Source of the DNA: a virus | Virus record (IMG/VR): IMGVR_UViG_3300048507_001022 | Span: 1-61,690 of that record | Length of the DNA: 61,690 nucleotides | Strand: one strand, 5' to 3' | Part shown: positions 8,162 through 16,582 of the stretch, in pieces | Position numbering within the stretch: the first letter of the stretch is position 1 | How the letters are laid out: each line of letters begins with the position of its first letter | Made by a program: the position numbers and the translations under genes | Notes under the pieces: model-generated | What the model was told of the DNA's origin: nothing | Database searches by the model: none | Seen by the model: the letters and a program-made list of their open reading frames with translations, nothing else

Positions 8162-8755
8162 ATGAATCAAAAAAAATATACAGCCCTAGGGCCAGGACCA
8201 ACCATAGCAAAAGCCTTACGAAGGAAAAGTTTAGATCTATGCATGGAAATAGGGGTATTCGAAGGGGCTACCTCAAACCTAATAGCTAGACACCTATCAA
8301 AGGAAGGGAAATTGATTTGCATAGACCCACTAGAGGATAAATATATAACCACAGACATAAGCGAAAAAACAAAAGAATTAAACGAAACTAAATGGAAATA
8401 TTTCAGCGGCCAATATGAAAGATTTATACATAACACTAAAGACCTCATATCTTCAGGTAAAATAGAATTAATAAGGGAAACTAGCGATAACGCATTTAAA
8501 AAATTGGGTAATATAAAAAACCTAGTCGATTTCTGCTATATCGATGGAGACCATAGAACTAAAGCCGTACTCAAGGATGGAATTAATTGTCTCGCAGCCT
8601 GCAAGGTTGGCGGCATGATACTCTTCGATGATTACAAATGGGGAAAAGGAGACTTCGATTGCGGAAAAGGTATCGATATCTTTCTTAATGAGAATGAAGA
8701 TAATTTGAAAATTTTAGAAAAAAACCAACAAGTCTTGGTTCAAAAAATAAAATAA
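8162..8755 (+). CDS. Methyltransferase family 24-like protein, 197 aa
   Basis: MEIGVFEGATSNLIARHL (residues ~23-40) is the SAM-binding glycine-rich loop and LICIDPLED is the strand-2 acidic site. DFCYIDGDHRTKAVLKDG is the Y-I-D-G-x-H signature of the Methyltransf_24 / cephalosporin-hydroxylase-like group, and GGMILFDDY follows. Such enzymes often O-methylate sugars in surface polysaccharide loci. It is the second methyltransferase in the cluster. A 16-base gap separates it from the previous gene and no ribosome binding site is visible. Confidence 0.72.
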   Translation: MNQKKYTALGPGPTIAKALRRKSLDLCMEIGVFEGATSNLIARHLSKEGKLICIDPLEDKYITTDISEKTKELNETKWKYFSGQYERFIHNTKDLISSGKIELIRETSDNAFKKLGNIKNLVDFCYIDGDHRTKAVLKDGINCLAACKVGGMILFDDYKWGKGDFDCGKGIDIFLNENEDNLKILEKNQQVLVQKIK

Positions 8756-8762
8756 TATACAT

Positions 8763-9578
8763 ATGAAAATTGTAGCAGGAATACAATGTTACAACGAAGA
8801 AGACTTTATAAGGGAAACTTTATTAAGTTTATACGATTTCTGCAGTAAAATAGTTATTACAGAAGGATGCTGGTCTAGCGGAATAAAAAGCGGTAAGCCA
8901 GCAAGAAGCTTTGATAAAACAATGGATTACATAAAATCAATCCCCGATCCACTAAATAAAATTAAAGTATTCCACTATAACGGCGAATCTCAAGCTGACC
9001 ACAGAAACTTTACTCTAGAAAAATGCAAACAGTATAAGCCAGACTGGTATTTGAATGGTGATGGAGATGAAATTTTTCATGAAAACGAGTTGGACAACCT
9101 AATTGATATTTTTAATTCAAAAATAAGATCGGTCAACCCGACCCACAAGTTATTCTGGAACGGTTTAGAATTTTACGAAAAATGGAAACCTATGGGTAGA
9201 TTCTTTAACTTTACCAAGCTAGATTTAAATAAAGTAAAAGCATCAAAAATTCACTGCAACCACATAGAGTACACTAGCAACATATTCCGTAACCCAGTCA
9301 CCCCAAAAGATATCTACATTTACCACCCATCGTACAGCAAATGTATTGATAGGCAAAAATTTAAAATAGACCACAGAACAATAGATAATAAAAAAAAATT
9401 CCCCCACTACATAAAAGATAACTTAATCATAAGAGGCAATCAGGACTTAAAAACATGGCTGAGTTCACTAAAGAGACAAGAACTAGCAAAACTACCAAAG
9501 TATCTACAGAACCATTATTTATGCAAAAAAAACACACAGTTCCATAATTTAATTAACGCAACAATAACACACAATTGA
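8763..9578 (+). CDS. GT2-type glycosyltransferase, 271 aa
   Basis: MKIVAGIQCYNEEDFIRETL is the canonical N-E-E start of inverting GT-A enzymes. WYLNGDGDEIFHENEL carries the D-G-D metal-binding motif around residues 99-107. The central part, with many aromatic residues and the segment FYEKWKPMGRFFNF, probably forms the acceptor site. The product would be a beta-linked sugar on a phage- or host-derived glycan. It overlaps the next gene by 4 bases. Confidence 0.75.
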   Translation: MKIVAGIQCYNEEDFIRETLLSLYDFCSKIVITEGCWSSGIKSGKPARSFDKTMDYIKSIPDPLNKIKVFHYNGESQADHRNFTLEKCKQYKPDWYLNGDGDEIFHENELDNLIDIFNSKIRSVNPTHKLFWNGLEFYEKWKPMGRFFNFTKLDLNKVKASKIHCNHIEYTSNIFRNPVTPKDIYIYHPSYSKCIDRQKFKIDHRTIDNKKKFPHYIKDNLIIRGNQDLKTWLSSLKRQELAKLPKYLQNHYLCKKNTQFHNLINATITHN

Positions 9579-10270
9579 TGATTCCGAAAAAATTATTCAC
9601 ATCTTATAAGCCTGATTTAGAAAAATGTAAAGAATGTCAATCCATCGTAGAAAAATGGAGAACCCTAAATGAAGGGTTTGAGGTTCATTACTTTTCAGAT
9701 GAAGACGTAAGGATTTTTTTTGAAAATTTTAAAGTCGCGAAAGAAACCTATGAGACTCTTAATAATGGCACTGCCATAGCTGATTTTTTTAGAATATCAC
9801 ACATTTATAAAAACGGAGGAATATGGTTTGATTTCGATATGGAACCATTTCAGCTATCTAGCAAATTCGATCTAAAAGAATTAGATTGTAACGAAAATCT
9901 TTTCTTTGACCTTGGACATAAAAATATAAGTTATATGCTTATTTCCGGCAAAGAAAATAGCAATCTTTTCCTTAACGCAATTAATTTTATCTCAAAAAGA
10001 GTCTTGTCTTCCGCTCACTTAATTAAAGGGAAAAATATATACCCAGGCCTACAAGTAGTAGGTCCACATGCATTTCAAAATTACATATCAAAGGAATTTG
10101 AAGTTACAGCAATAGATGGGCTTTTTCCCGCTGATAATAAAACGCATCAATCAAGAAACTCCCTAGCATTTAAGTATCTAACTTGCTATAACCTAAATAA
10201 AAAAACCGAAAAATACTTAACCATATCAAACACTCATAAAACAAAACACTGGAGAGAATATCATATATGA
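9575..10270 (+). CDS. GT32-type glycosyltransferase (OCH1/capsular family), 231 aa
   Basis: The start IPKKLFTSYKPD fits the I-P-K-x-I-x-x-x-W opening of the sugar-binding DXD family. AIADFFRISHIYKNGGIWFDFDME (residues ~67-90) is the family signature: A-x-x-D-x-x-R-x-x-x-L-x-x-x-G-G-x-Y-x-D-x-D, with FDFD as the DXD. C-terminal HKTKHWREYH is the common terminal H-x-x-x-x-S-W-like element. It transfers a hexose from a nucleotide donor. It is tightly embedded, overlapping neighbours by 4 bases on both sides. Confidence 0.8.
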   Translation: MMIPKKLFTSYKPDLEKCKECQSIVEKWRTLNEGFEVHYFSDEDVRIFFENFKVAKETYETLNNGTAIADFFRISHIYKNGGIWFDFDMEPFQLSSKFDLKELDCNENLFFDLGHKNISYMLISGKENSNLFLNAINFISKRVLSSAHLIKGKNIYPGLQVVGPHAFQNYISKEFEVTAIDGLFPADNKTHQSRNSLAFKYLTCYNLNKKTEKYLTISNTHKTKHWREYHI

Positions 10271-11643
10271 TTAAATTAATTATATTTGATCTAGATGGAG
10301 TGTTAGTTGACTCTCGCGAATTACATTACATCGCACTCAATAAAGCTCTATCTGAAATAGGTGATCAATATACAATTAGTAAAGAAGAACACCTTTGTAA
10401 ATACGATGCATTAACAACAACTCAAAAATTAAAAAAGTTAAGCGCCGAAAAAAATCTTCCAGAAAAATATCACAACAGAATCTGGAAACTTAAGCAGCAA
10501 AAAACATTACAAGAAATAGATAACTATCAGCGCGACTACAGAATAATAGATATTTTTAAAAAATTAAAATCGCAAAACTACAAAATTGCATGTGCAACAA
10601 ACTCTATAAGAGAGACTTCAAAATTAATGCTAATAAGAAAAGGTTTTTTTGATTATATAGATTTTTTATATTCAAATGAAGACGTCAATCACCCTAAGCC
10701 CAACTCCGAGATTTATATGAGGTGCATGTTAAGATGTGGAGCCAATCCAGATGAGACAGTTATCATAGAAGATTCTCATATAGGTAGAAAAGCGGCTAGT
10801 AGAAGCGGTGCGCATTTATGCGCTGTAAAAGATTCAAATGACTTGACATTTACTAAGGTAAATAATATTATACTTAACGCAGAGAAGCAATCTAAAATTT
10901 CACCAAAATGGCAAGGAGATAAAATGAATGTATTAATACCTATGGCAGGAGCAGGTTCTAGGTTTGAGCAAGCTGGATATACTTTTCCAAAACCTCTTAT
11001 TGATGTAAACGGAAAGCCTATGATTCAGCGAGTCGTAGAAAACCTTAATGTAGATGCAAAGCATATATTTATTGTTCAAAAATCTCATTACGAAAAGTAT
11101 TCATTAAAGCACACCTTAAATCTTATATCACCAAATTGTGAAATCGTGCAAGTAGAAGGCATGACTGAAGGGGCTGCCTGCACAACTCTTTTAGCTAAAG
11201 AATTAATCAATAACAACGAACCTTTAGTTCTTGCAAATTCTGATCAATATGTCGATTGGGATAGTAATCAATTTATGTACGCATCAATGGCGGATGATAT
11301 AGACGCATCAATTCTAACGTTTCATTCCACTCATCCAAAATGGAGTTATGCTAAATTAAATGAAAACGGATTTGTGGTAGAGGTTGCAGAAAAAAAACCT
11401 ATCAGTGAACACGCTACAGTTGGAATTTACTTTTGGAAGAAAGGTTCTGATTACGTTAGATGCGCGGAATCAATGATACAAAAAAACATTCGAGTAAACA
11501 ATGAATTTTATGTTTGTCCAGTTTACAACGAAGCATTATTAGAAGGCGCCAGAGTAAAAACTTTTCATATCGATAAAATGTGGGGATTGGGCACACCTGA
11601 AGATTTAGATACCTTTTTAAAACATGATATTAGTATCTCATAG
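10267..11643 (+). CDS. Fusion of HAD phosphatase and sugar nucleotidyltransferase, 458 aa
   Basis: Residues 1-215 are a HAD hydrolase. Motif I is IFDLDGVLVDSREL, motif II is CATNS, the lysine is in HPKPNSEIY and motif IV is IIEDSHIGRKAA, as in beta-phosphoglucomutase-like enzymes. Residues 220-458 are a nucleotidyltransferase: MNVLIPMAGAGSRFEQAGY (G-x-G-x-R loop), FPKPLIDVNGKPMIQ, LANSDQYVDW (metal-binding D) and the C-terminal GLGTPEDLDTF. Together they could dephosphorylate a sugar and make an NDP-sugar donor for the neighbouring transferases. An excellent internal Shine-Dalgarno sequence precedes Met 220, so the second domain may also be made alone. Confidence 0.82.
   Translation: MIKLIIFDLDGVLVDSRELHYIALNKALSEIGDQYTISKEEHLCKYDALTTTQKLKKLSAEKNLPEKYHNRIWKLKQQKTLQEIDNYQRDYRIIDIFKKLKSQNYKIACATNSIRETSKLMLIRKGFFDYIDFLYSNEDVNHPKPNSEIYMRCMLRCGANPDETVIIEDSHIGRKAASRSGAHLCAVKDSNDLTFTKVNNIILNAEKQSKISPKWQGDKMNVLIPMAGAGSRFEQAGYTFPKPLIDVNGKPMIQRVVENLNVDAKHIFIVQKSHYEKYSLKHTLNLISPNCEIVQVEGMTEGAACTTLLAKELINNNEPLVLANSDQYVDWDSNQFMYASMADDIDASILTFHSTHPKWSYAKLNENGFVVEVAEKKPISEHATVGIYFWKKGSDYVRCAESMIQKNIRVNNEFYVCPVYNEALLEGARVKTFHIDKMWGLGTPEDLDTFLKHDISIS
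10913..10926 (+). promoter_or_regulatory. Internal Shine-Dalgarno and ATG at the HAD/nucleotidyltransferase boundary
   Basis: AAGGAG (10913-10918) stands 5 bases before an in-frame ATG at 10924. Most genes here have no such sequence, and this one falls at the domain junction. It could yield a separate 239-residue nucleotidyltransferase (10924-11643), or be a remnant of an ancestral gene fusion. Confidence 0.55.
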
Positions 11644-12046
11644 AGGAAATTTGACTGGACCTAATCCAGAAAAAGAAAATCACCCAGATTACATTAAAGA
11701 AGCTTTATCTAAAGGCTTTGATGTTGAAGTAGATATTTGGGGAGATAAAGAATTATGGTTTGGTCACGATAAACCTCAATACAAATGCTCTCTCAGCCTT
11801 CTTATAAATAATTATCAAAAACTATGGATTCACTGCAAAAACTTAGTTGCTATAGATATATTATCAGAGTTCAAAGTTTTAAATTACTTCTGGCATCAAA
11901 ACGACGACTATACATTAACATCAAAAAATTTCATTTGGACTTATCCAGGAAAATATGTTTGTAATAAAAGCGTTCTTGTTGTAGATGACGCAAGAGAATA
12001 TGCTGGACCTATTTGCTTTGGTTTGTGTTCAGACTATATTCTGTGA
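11624..12046 (+). CDS. GDPD/PI-PLC-like barrel protein of glycan loci, 140 aa
   Basis: MILVSHRGNLTGPNPEKENHPDYI matches the H-R-G-x-x-x-G-x-x-P-E-N opening of glycerophosphodiester phosphodiesterase-like proteins. VEVDIWGD supplies the E-x-D metal site and LWFGHDKP the following G-H-D motif. The chain is only ~140 residues, shorter than full GDPD enzymes (~240). Similar short versions occur in polysaccharide loci beside nucleotidyltransferases. It overlaps the fusion gene by 20 bases. Activity is uncertain. Confidence 0.65.
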   Translation: MILVSHRGNLTGPNPEKENHPDYIKEALSKGFDVEVDIWGDKELWFGHDKPQYKCSLSLLINNYQKLWIHCKNLVAIDILSEFKVLNYFWHQNDDYTLTSKNFIWTYPGKYVCNKSVLVVDDAREYAGPICFGLCSDYIL

Positions 12047-12915
12047 ATGATACTGATAAGCTTTTCTCAAACTATTTTGGCCACAATGAACACTTAAGTT
12101 CTAGTCAAAGATTTTACTATAAATTCCTCAAGAATCATCTCTCTACAATGGAGAGATATTCTAACACTGTATCAATAATCATACAAGGTCCATTAAACAA
12201 TAGATCTATAAACACAATAGATAATTATCTTAAATACGGCGAAGTTATAGTTAGCTGCTGGAATAACAACGATATATCAAAACTAGATAAATATAAAGAC
12301 AAAATAAAAATCGTAGTTAATAATTATTATGATGTTAAAGATTTGCAAATTAAAACAAATTTAAAAAACCCAAATATTTTTCAAAACCATACAACATTAA
12401 ATGGACTAAAAGAAGCTAGCGGATTTTTTTCAATAAAATTAAGATCTGACGAATCCTACCCTAACCTTAACAACTTGATATCTCGACTGAAATCAATCAG
12501 AGATTCTAAAGATGATCGCGGCGTTTATAATGATCATAAAATAATTACTTCTAATATTTATTTCAGATTCGACAAACAGGCAAAATTTCATCCCTCGGAC
12601 CATATCATTGCAGGCCAAACAAAACGCATGATCGATATATTCAAGAAATCTACTTTTTTATCTCACCAAAAAAACATAAAATTATCCCCCGAACAAATTA
12701 TATGTAAAGCCGCGATCGAAACATATTATGATCCAATAAATAAAAAACATGACTACTTAGATAATGCAAGATCAATAGAGTTAATGAAAAAGCATTTTGA
12801 TATCATAAGAATAAATAGTTTACCCAATTGTATATGGACATCTAGCTATAGAAAATATGATCCATTAAGAGCAGAAGAAGTATGGTGTCATGATATAAAT
12901 CAACTAGATAAATAA
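12043..12915 (+). CDS. WavE-type LPS/polysaccharide synthesis glycosyltransferase, 290 aa
   Basis: VSIIIQGPLNNRSINTIDNY is the hallmark start of the WavE family, followed by VIVSCWNNNDIS, TLNGLKEASGFFSIKLRSDE and IYFRFDKQAKFHPSDHI. I place the start at GTG 12043, which overlaps the previous stop as GTGA. An ATG at 12013 would give a longer protein but lies deep inside the previous gene, and M at 12148 would trim the N-terminus. WavE proteins are needed for core-oligosaccharide synthesis in Vibrio. It is the last gene before a promoter and a replication-type gene. Confidence 0.75.
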   Translation: MNDTDKLFSNYFGHNEHLSSSQRFYYKFLKNHLSTMERYSNTVSIIIQGPLNNRSINTIDNYLKYGEVIVSCWNNNDISKLDKYKDKIKIVVNNYYDVKDLQIKTNLKNPNIFQNHTTLNGLKEASGFFSIKLRSDESYPNLNNLISRLKSIRDSKDDRGVYNDHKIITSNIYFRFDKQAKFHPSDHIIAGQTKRMIDIFKKSTFLSHQKNIKLSPEQIICKAAIETYYDPINKKHDYLDNARSIELMKKHFDIIRINSLPNCIWTSSYRKYDPLRAEEVWCHDINQLDK

Positions 12916-12918
12916 AAG

Positions 12919-12946
12919 TTGATAAAACTAATATTGTTTATATAAT
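12919..12946 (+). promoter_or_regulatory. Sigma-70-type promoter, leaderless start for the 185-aa gene
   Basis: TTGATA (12919-12924), 16 bases, then a perfect TATAAT (12941-12946), then 5 bases to the ATG at 12952. The start of transcription is expected at or within a base or two of the AUG. Its -35 box differs by one base from the TTGACA of the other six strong promoters. Confidence 0.72.
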
Positions 12947-12951
12947 CATGC

Positions 12952-13509
12952 ATGAGTATTTCATTATATAAACCAAATAGTAAAAACACAGGTTGCGCAT
13001 TTAATTTTAAAATGGGAGTCAACAAAAAAAAGGAACCAGTAATTTATGTTAGCGCTATTCAACAATATAGTTGGGACGAAAAACGAAAAACTGGTAACTT
13101 TTCTGGAAATCGAGATGACGCAGAAAAAAAGATAAACGTTAAATTTTCAGAGTTTGAAATCGGGGGATTTATTAGCGCTTTTTCTAATCGTCATGAATAC
13201 TCTACATTTCATAGCTACGAAGACAACAAGACTAGCATAAAATGTGTTCCATGGGACAAACAAGTTAAAAGCGGATCTGAATCTATTGTGGTTCCTGCAT
13301 TTGGAATTACTTTAACCAGAAATGGAAACCAAACATTTCGCGTACCACTTGAACCAGGAGAAGTAGAGGGATTAAAATCTTTTTTTGACTTTTACCTCAA
13401 AGAACTTTACAGACATCGCAGGAAAGTTGAAATTGCTCAATATCAAAAATCTTTAGAAAAAGATGAGTCCCCAGCAGAAGCTCAAGAGACTTCTGAGGCT
13501 CCCTTTTAA
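12952..13509 (+). CDS. Putative ssDNA-binding protein with acidic C-terminal tip, 185 aa
   Basis: The family is not firmly recognised. Residues 1-150 alternate basic and aromatic residues (IYVSAIQQYSWDEKRKTG, FISAFSNRHEYSTFHSYED, FGITLTRNGNQTFRVPL), as in compact ssDNA-binding beta-folds. The last ~20 residues are an acidic linker ending TSEAPF, like an SSB tip. It has its own early promoter inside the glycan cluster and ends one base into the next gene. The tip resemblance and promoter class suggest a replication or recombination role; this is inference. Confidence 0.6.
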   Translation: MSISLYKPNSKNTGCAFNFKMGVNKKKEPVIYVSAIQQYSWDEKRKTGNFSGNRDDAEKKINVKFSEFEIGGFISAFSNRHEYSTFHSYEDNKTSIKCVPWDKQVKSGSESIVVPAFGITLTRNGNQTFRVPLEPGEVEGLKSFFDFYLKELYRHRRKVEIAQYQKSLEKDESPAEAQETSEAPF

Positions 13510-15416
13510 TGAAGAAGAAAAAAATATTAATACATAGCAATCATTGCAAAGCGTTTACTGGTTTCGGTAAACACACTAAAAATATACTTATTCACTTATA
13601 CAAAACGGGTAAGTATGATATTGTTGAGTTTTCAAATGGGGTAAGGTGGGGAGATGAATCATTAAAAACTTTACCATGGAAATGTGAAGGATCTCTACCT
13701 AACGATCCCGCAATACTTAGTCAACTTAATAAAGATCCTAATTTAGGTAGAGCTGCCACATACGGCTCCCACACAATCGACAAATTCATAGAACAAGAGA
13801 AACCCGACGTTTATATCGGTATAGAGGATATATGGGCTTTCTCAGGCTTTACGGATAGGCAGTGGTGGAATAAGATAAACTGCATGATTTGGACTACTCT
13901 CGATAGCCTTCCTATCTTACCTGATGCAGTAAAAAATGCGCCTAAAATAGAAAACTATTATGTTTGGGCTTCTTTCGCTGAAAAAGCCATGAAAGAATTA
14001 GGTCACGATCATGTAAAAACATTACATGGAGCATTAGACACTCAAAACTTCTTTCGATTAAAAGATGAACAAAGATTACAATTAAGAAAAAATAATAATA
14101 TATCAGAGAATGATTTTATTATTGGATTTGTATTCAGAAACCAATTAAGAAAAAGTGTTTCTAATTTATTAGAAGGATTTAAAATATTTTGCCAACAAAA
14201 TCCAGAATCAAATGCAAAACTACTTTTACATACTCACTGGAAAGAAGGTTGGGATATACCTAGATTATTAAAAGAAAAAAATATTGATCCTAAAAGAGTA
14301 TTAACAACATATGTTTGTAAACAATGCAGACAGTATGAAGTAAAACCTTATACAGAAGAAGGTGTTGATTGTAAATATTGTGGTTCAAAGAAATCTCAGG
14401 TAACTACTAGCACTAAGGCTGGAGTTACTGAACCTCAATTAAATGAAATTTATAATTTAATGGATGTTTATTGTCACCCATTTACTAGTGGTGGCCAAGA
14501 AATACCTATTCAAGAAGCTAAATTAACAGAGTTAGTAACATTGGCAACAAACTATAGTTGTGGAGAAGATTGCTGCACACCAGAAAGTGCAGGGCTTCCA
14601 TTATCGTGGACTGAATACCGTGAACCTGGTACTCAATTTATTAAAGCTAGTACAGATCCCAATAGTATCGCCAGTCAATTAAGGAAAGTTTTCAATATGA
14701 ATAAAAAGAAACTCTCAGAGCTTGGAAAGAAAGCTCGAGATTTCGTTATTGAAAACTATAGTATTGAATCTATTTGTGAAAAACTTGAGAAAATTATTGA
14801 TAACATGCCCGAAAAATCTTGGGATTTTAATTTCAAGAAGGAAGAAAAAGATGCAAGTTATAATCCTCCAGAAATAGAAAGTGACTCGGATTGGATTAAA
14901 GATATATATAAAAATATATTAAAACTAGATATTACAGAAAGTGATGAAGGTTACAAACATTGGATGTCTAGATTAAATTCAGAGCTCAAACGAGAAGACA
15001 TATTAAAACATTTTCATAAAGTTGCTGAAATTGAAAACCAAAAAAATGCAAAAATAGAATTCGAAGAATTACTAGACAAGGATGATGAAGGAAATAGATT
15101 ATTAATTTCCATGCCAGAGAGTATTGGCGACGTATATATGTGCACATCTTTACTTAAAAATATAAAAACAACATATCCAGAATATAATATTTATTTCGCA
15201 ACAAAACCAGAATACTTTGAAATATTAGATGGAAATAAATATATACATAAATGCATTCCGTATAATAAAGCTCTTGATCGCCTAACAGCAATGGAAGGTC
15301 AAGGTAATCATAAAGGATTTTTTGAAATAGCATTCTTACCATTTATTGGGACTCAACGAATGCTCAATTATATTCATAACGGCAAAGATAAAATACAATT
15401 TGATTTATGCACTTAG
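13509..15416 (+). CDS. Multidomain GT4 glycosyltransferase with zinc ribbon, DUF4214-like and GT9 N-half, 635 aa
   Basis: Residues 1-430 are a GT4-type enzyme: GFGKHTKNILIHLY near the start and TSGGQEIPIQEAKL (~327-340) as the donor E-x-x-E region. A four-cysteine ribbon is inserted at 270-291 (C-x2-C, C-x2-C). Residues 460-509 (WIKDIYKNILKLDI...GYKHWMSRLNSELKREDI) resemble DUF4214. Residues 530-635 (RLLISMPESIGDVYMCTSLL) are the N-terminal half of a GT9 domain whose C-terminal half is in the next gene, in the -1 frame. It starts right at the end of the 185-aa gene. Confidence 0.75.
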   Translation: MKKKKILIHSNHCKAFTGFGKHTKNILIHLYKTGKYDIVEFSNGVRWGDESLKTLPWKCEGSLPNDPAILSQLNKDPNLGRAATYGSHTIDKFIEQEKPDVYIGIEDIWAFSGFTDRQWWNKINCMIWTTLDSLPILPDAVKNAPKIENYYVWASFAEKAMKELGHDHVKTLHGALDTQNFFRLKDEQRLQLRKNNNISENDFIIGFVFRNQLRKSVSNLLEGFKIFCQQNPESNAKLLLHTHWKEGWDIPRLLKEKNIDPKRVLTTYVCKQCRQYEVKPYTEEGVDCKYCGSKKSQVTTSTKAGVTEPQLNEIYNLMDVYCHPFTSGGQEIPIQEAKLTELVTLATNYSCGEDCCTPESAGLPLSWTEYREPGTQFIKASTDPNSIASQLRKVFNMNKKKLSELGKKARDFVIENYSIESICEKLEKIIDNMPEKSWDFNFKKEEKDASYNPPEIESDSDWIKDIYKNILKLDITESDEGYKHWMSRLNSELKREDILKHFHKVAEIENQKNAKIEFEELLDKDDEGNRLLISMPESIGDVYMCTSLLKNIKTTYPEYNIYFATKPEYFEILDGNKYIHKCIPYNKALDRLTAMEGQGNHKGFFEIAFLPFIGTQRMLNYIHNGKDKIQFDLCT

Positions 15417-16582
15417 TAGAACAATATGCGTTAAGTTGTGGGGTTAAAATTGATCAGCCTCATATAGAGCAATCTTATTATCCAATTATACATGATAAGT
15501 TTATAACTCTTCATGCTAGTAGCGGTATGGGTTCCAAAAATTATGATTACTATAAAGATGTAATTGAAATGATCATGCCTTATCTACAAGAGCAAGACAT
15601 ACAAATTATTCAAATCGGAGATAAAAAAGATCAAAAAATTAATGGATGCATAGATTATTGCGGAGCAACAAATTTAAAACAAAGCGCGTATTTAATTAAT
15701 AAAGCTCTTCTTCATTTCGGAAATGATTCGTTTAGTGCTCATGTAGCTTCGGGTTTTGATACTAAATTAGTTTGCTTGTATAGTATCTTATATAAAGAAT
15801 GCTGCGGACCATATTGGGGAAATAAAGAAAATCAGACTTTAATAGAGTCAGACAGAATGGGCCTCAAGCCATCCTTCTCCAATAAAGAAGCTATTAAAAT
15901 GGTTAACCGAATCAAACCTGAACAGGTAGCCTCAGCAGTATTAGATCTTCTTGATATATCTCATACGATAAACAAGATAGAAACAATTCATATTGGTAAA
16001 GAATATCATCTTCCAACAATTTCTGTAATACCGAATCATGTTATGCCTAAAAGTTTTGCGGCTGGTCAAGCAGTCAATATTCTTGGAGATGAATGTTTCG
16101 AACCTCAAAATATTGCCCACTGGGCAAACAATAGAATCGCGAATATCTTTATAGATCAGCCAATTAAAATAAACTATCTTAAACTTATACAAAAATTCAT
16201 ACATCAGATAAACTACTATGTATCAATGGATACCGATATATCTTATATAAATAGCGTTAAAAATATAGGAATAAAAATCAATCTATTATGCAAAGATGAA
16301 AATATATTAAATGATTTAAAAATTAAATTTTTTGATGATGGAGTAAAACTTGTAAAGAAAAAAACAAAAAAAGATCTTGACAACATAGATTTAATATGCG
16401 ATAATAGTCGTTATAAAAATTCAAAGAAAATTATTTCTAACGGGAAAATCTATTCCAGTAAAGCCGCATATTCCCAAGGCTTAGAAGGAGATCATGACAA
16501 AATCATTGATTGTGATGAATTCTGGGAAGAACTGGATACAATAAAAATTTATAATGACACCAACACAAACAGCGACAGATAA
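15407..16582 (+). CDS. GT9 C-terminal half plus unknown C-terminal domain, 391 aa
   Basis: MHLVEQYALSCGV and ITLHASSGMGSKNYDYYKDVI match the start of the GT9 donor-binding half. IQIIQIGDKKDQ, YLINKALLHFGNDSFSAHVA and the following G-x-x-x-V-x-L-Y complete it. The ATG overlaps the previous stop by 10 bases, and a TGA in this frame just upstream rules out simple read-through. The two polypeptides may therefore pair to form one enzyme. Residues ~200-391 are of unknown fold. The very AT-rich 3' end carries a promoter-like element. Confidence 0.65.
   Translation: MHLVEQYALSCGVKIDQPHIEQSYYPIIHDKFITLHASSGMGSKNYDYYKDVIEMIMPYLQEQDIQIIQIGDKKDQKINGCIDYCGATNLKQSAYLINKALLHFGNDSFSAHVASGFDTKLVCLYSILYKECCGPYWGNKENQTLIESDRMGLKPSFSNKEAIKMVNRIKPEQVASAVLDLLDISHTINKIETIHIGKEYHLPTISVIPNHVMPKSFAAGQAVNILGDECFEPQNIAHWANNRIANIFIDQPIKINYLKLIQKFIHQINYYVSMDTDISYINSVKNIGIKINLLCKDENILNDLKIKFFDDGVKLVKKKTKKDLDNIDLICDNSRYKNSKKIISNGKIYSSKAAYSQGLEGDHDKIIDCDEFWEELDTIKIYNDTNTNSDR
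16377..16405 (+). promoter_or_regulatory. Promoter-like element inside the GT9 gene
   Basis: TTGACA (16377-16382), a 17-base spacer and GATAAT (16400-16405) form a well-spaced sigma-70 match. No ATG follows within 10 bases, so unlike the others it would produce a leader of about 140 bases before the gene at 16554. It could be fortuitous. Confidence 0.4.
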
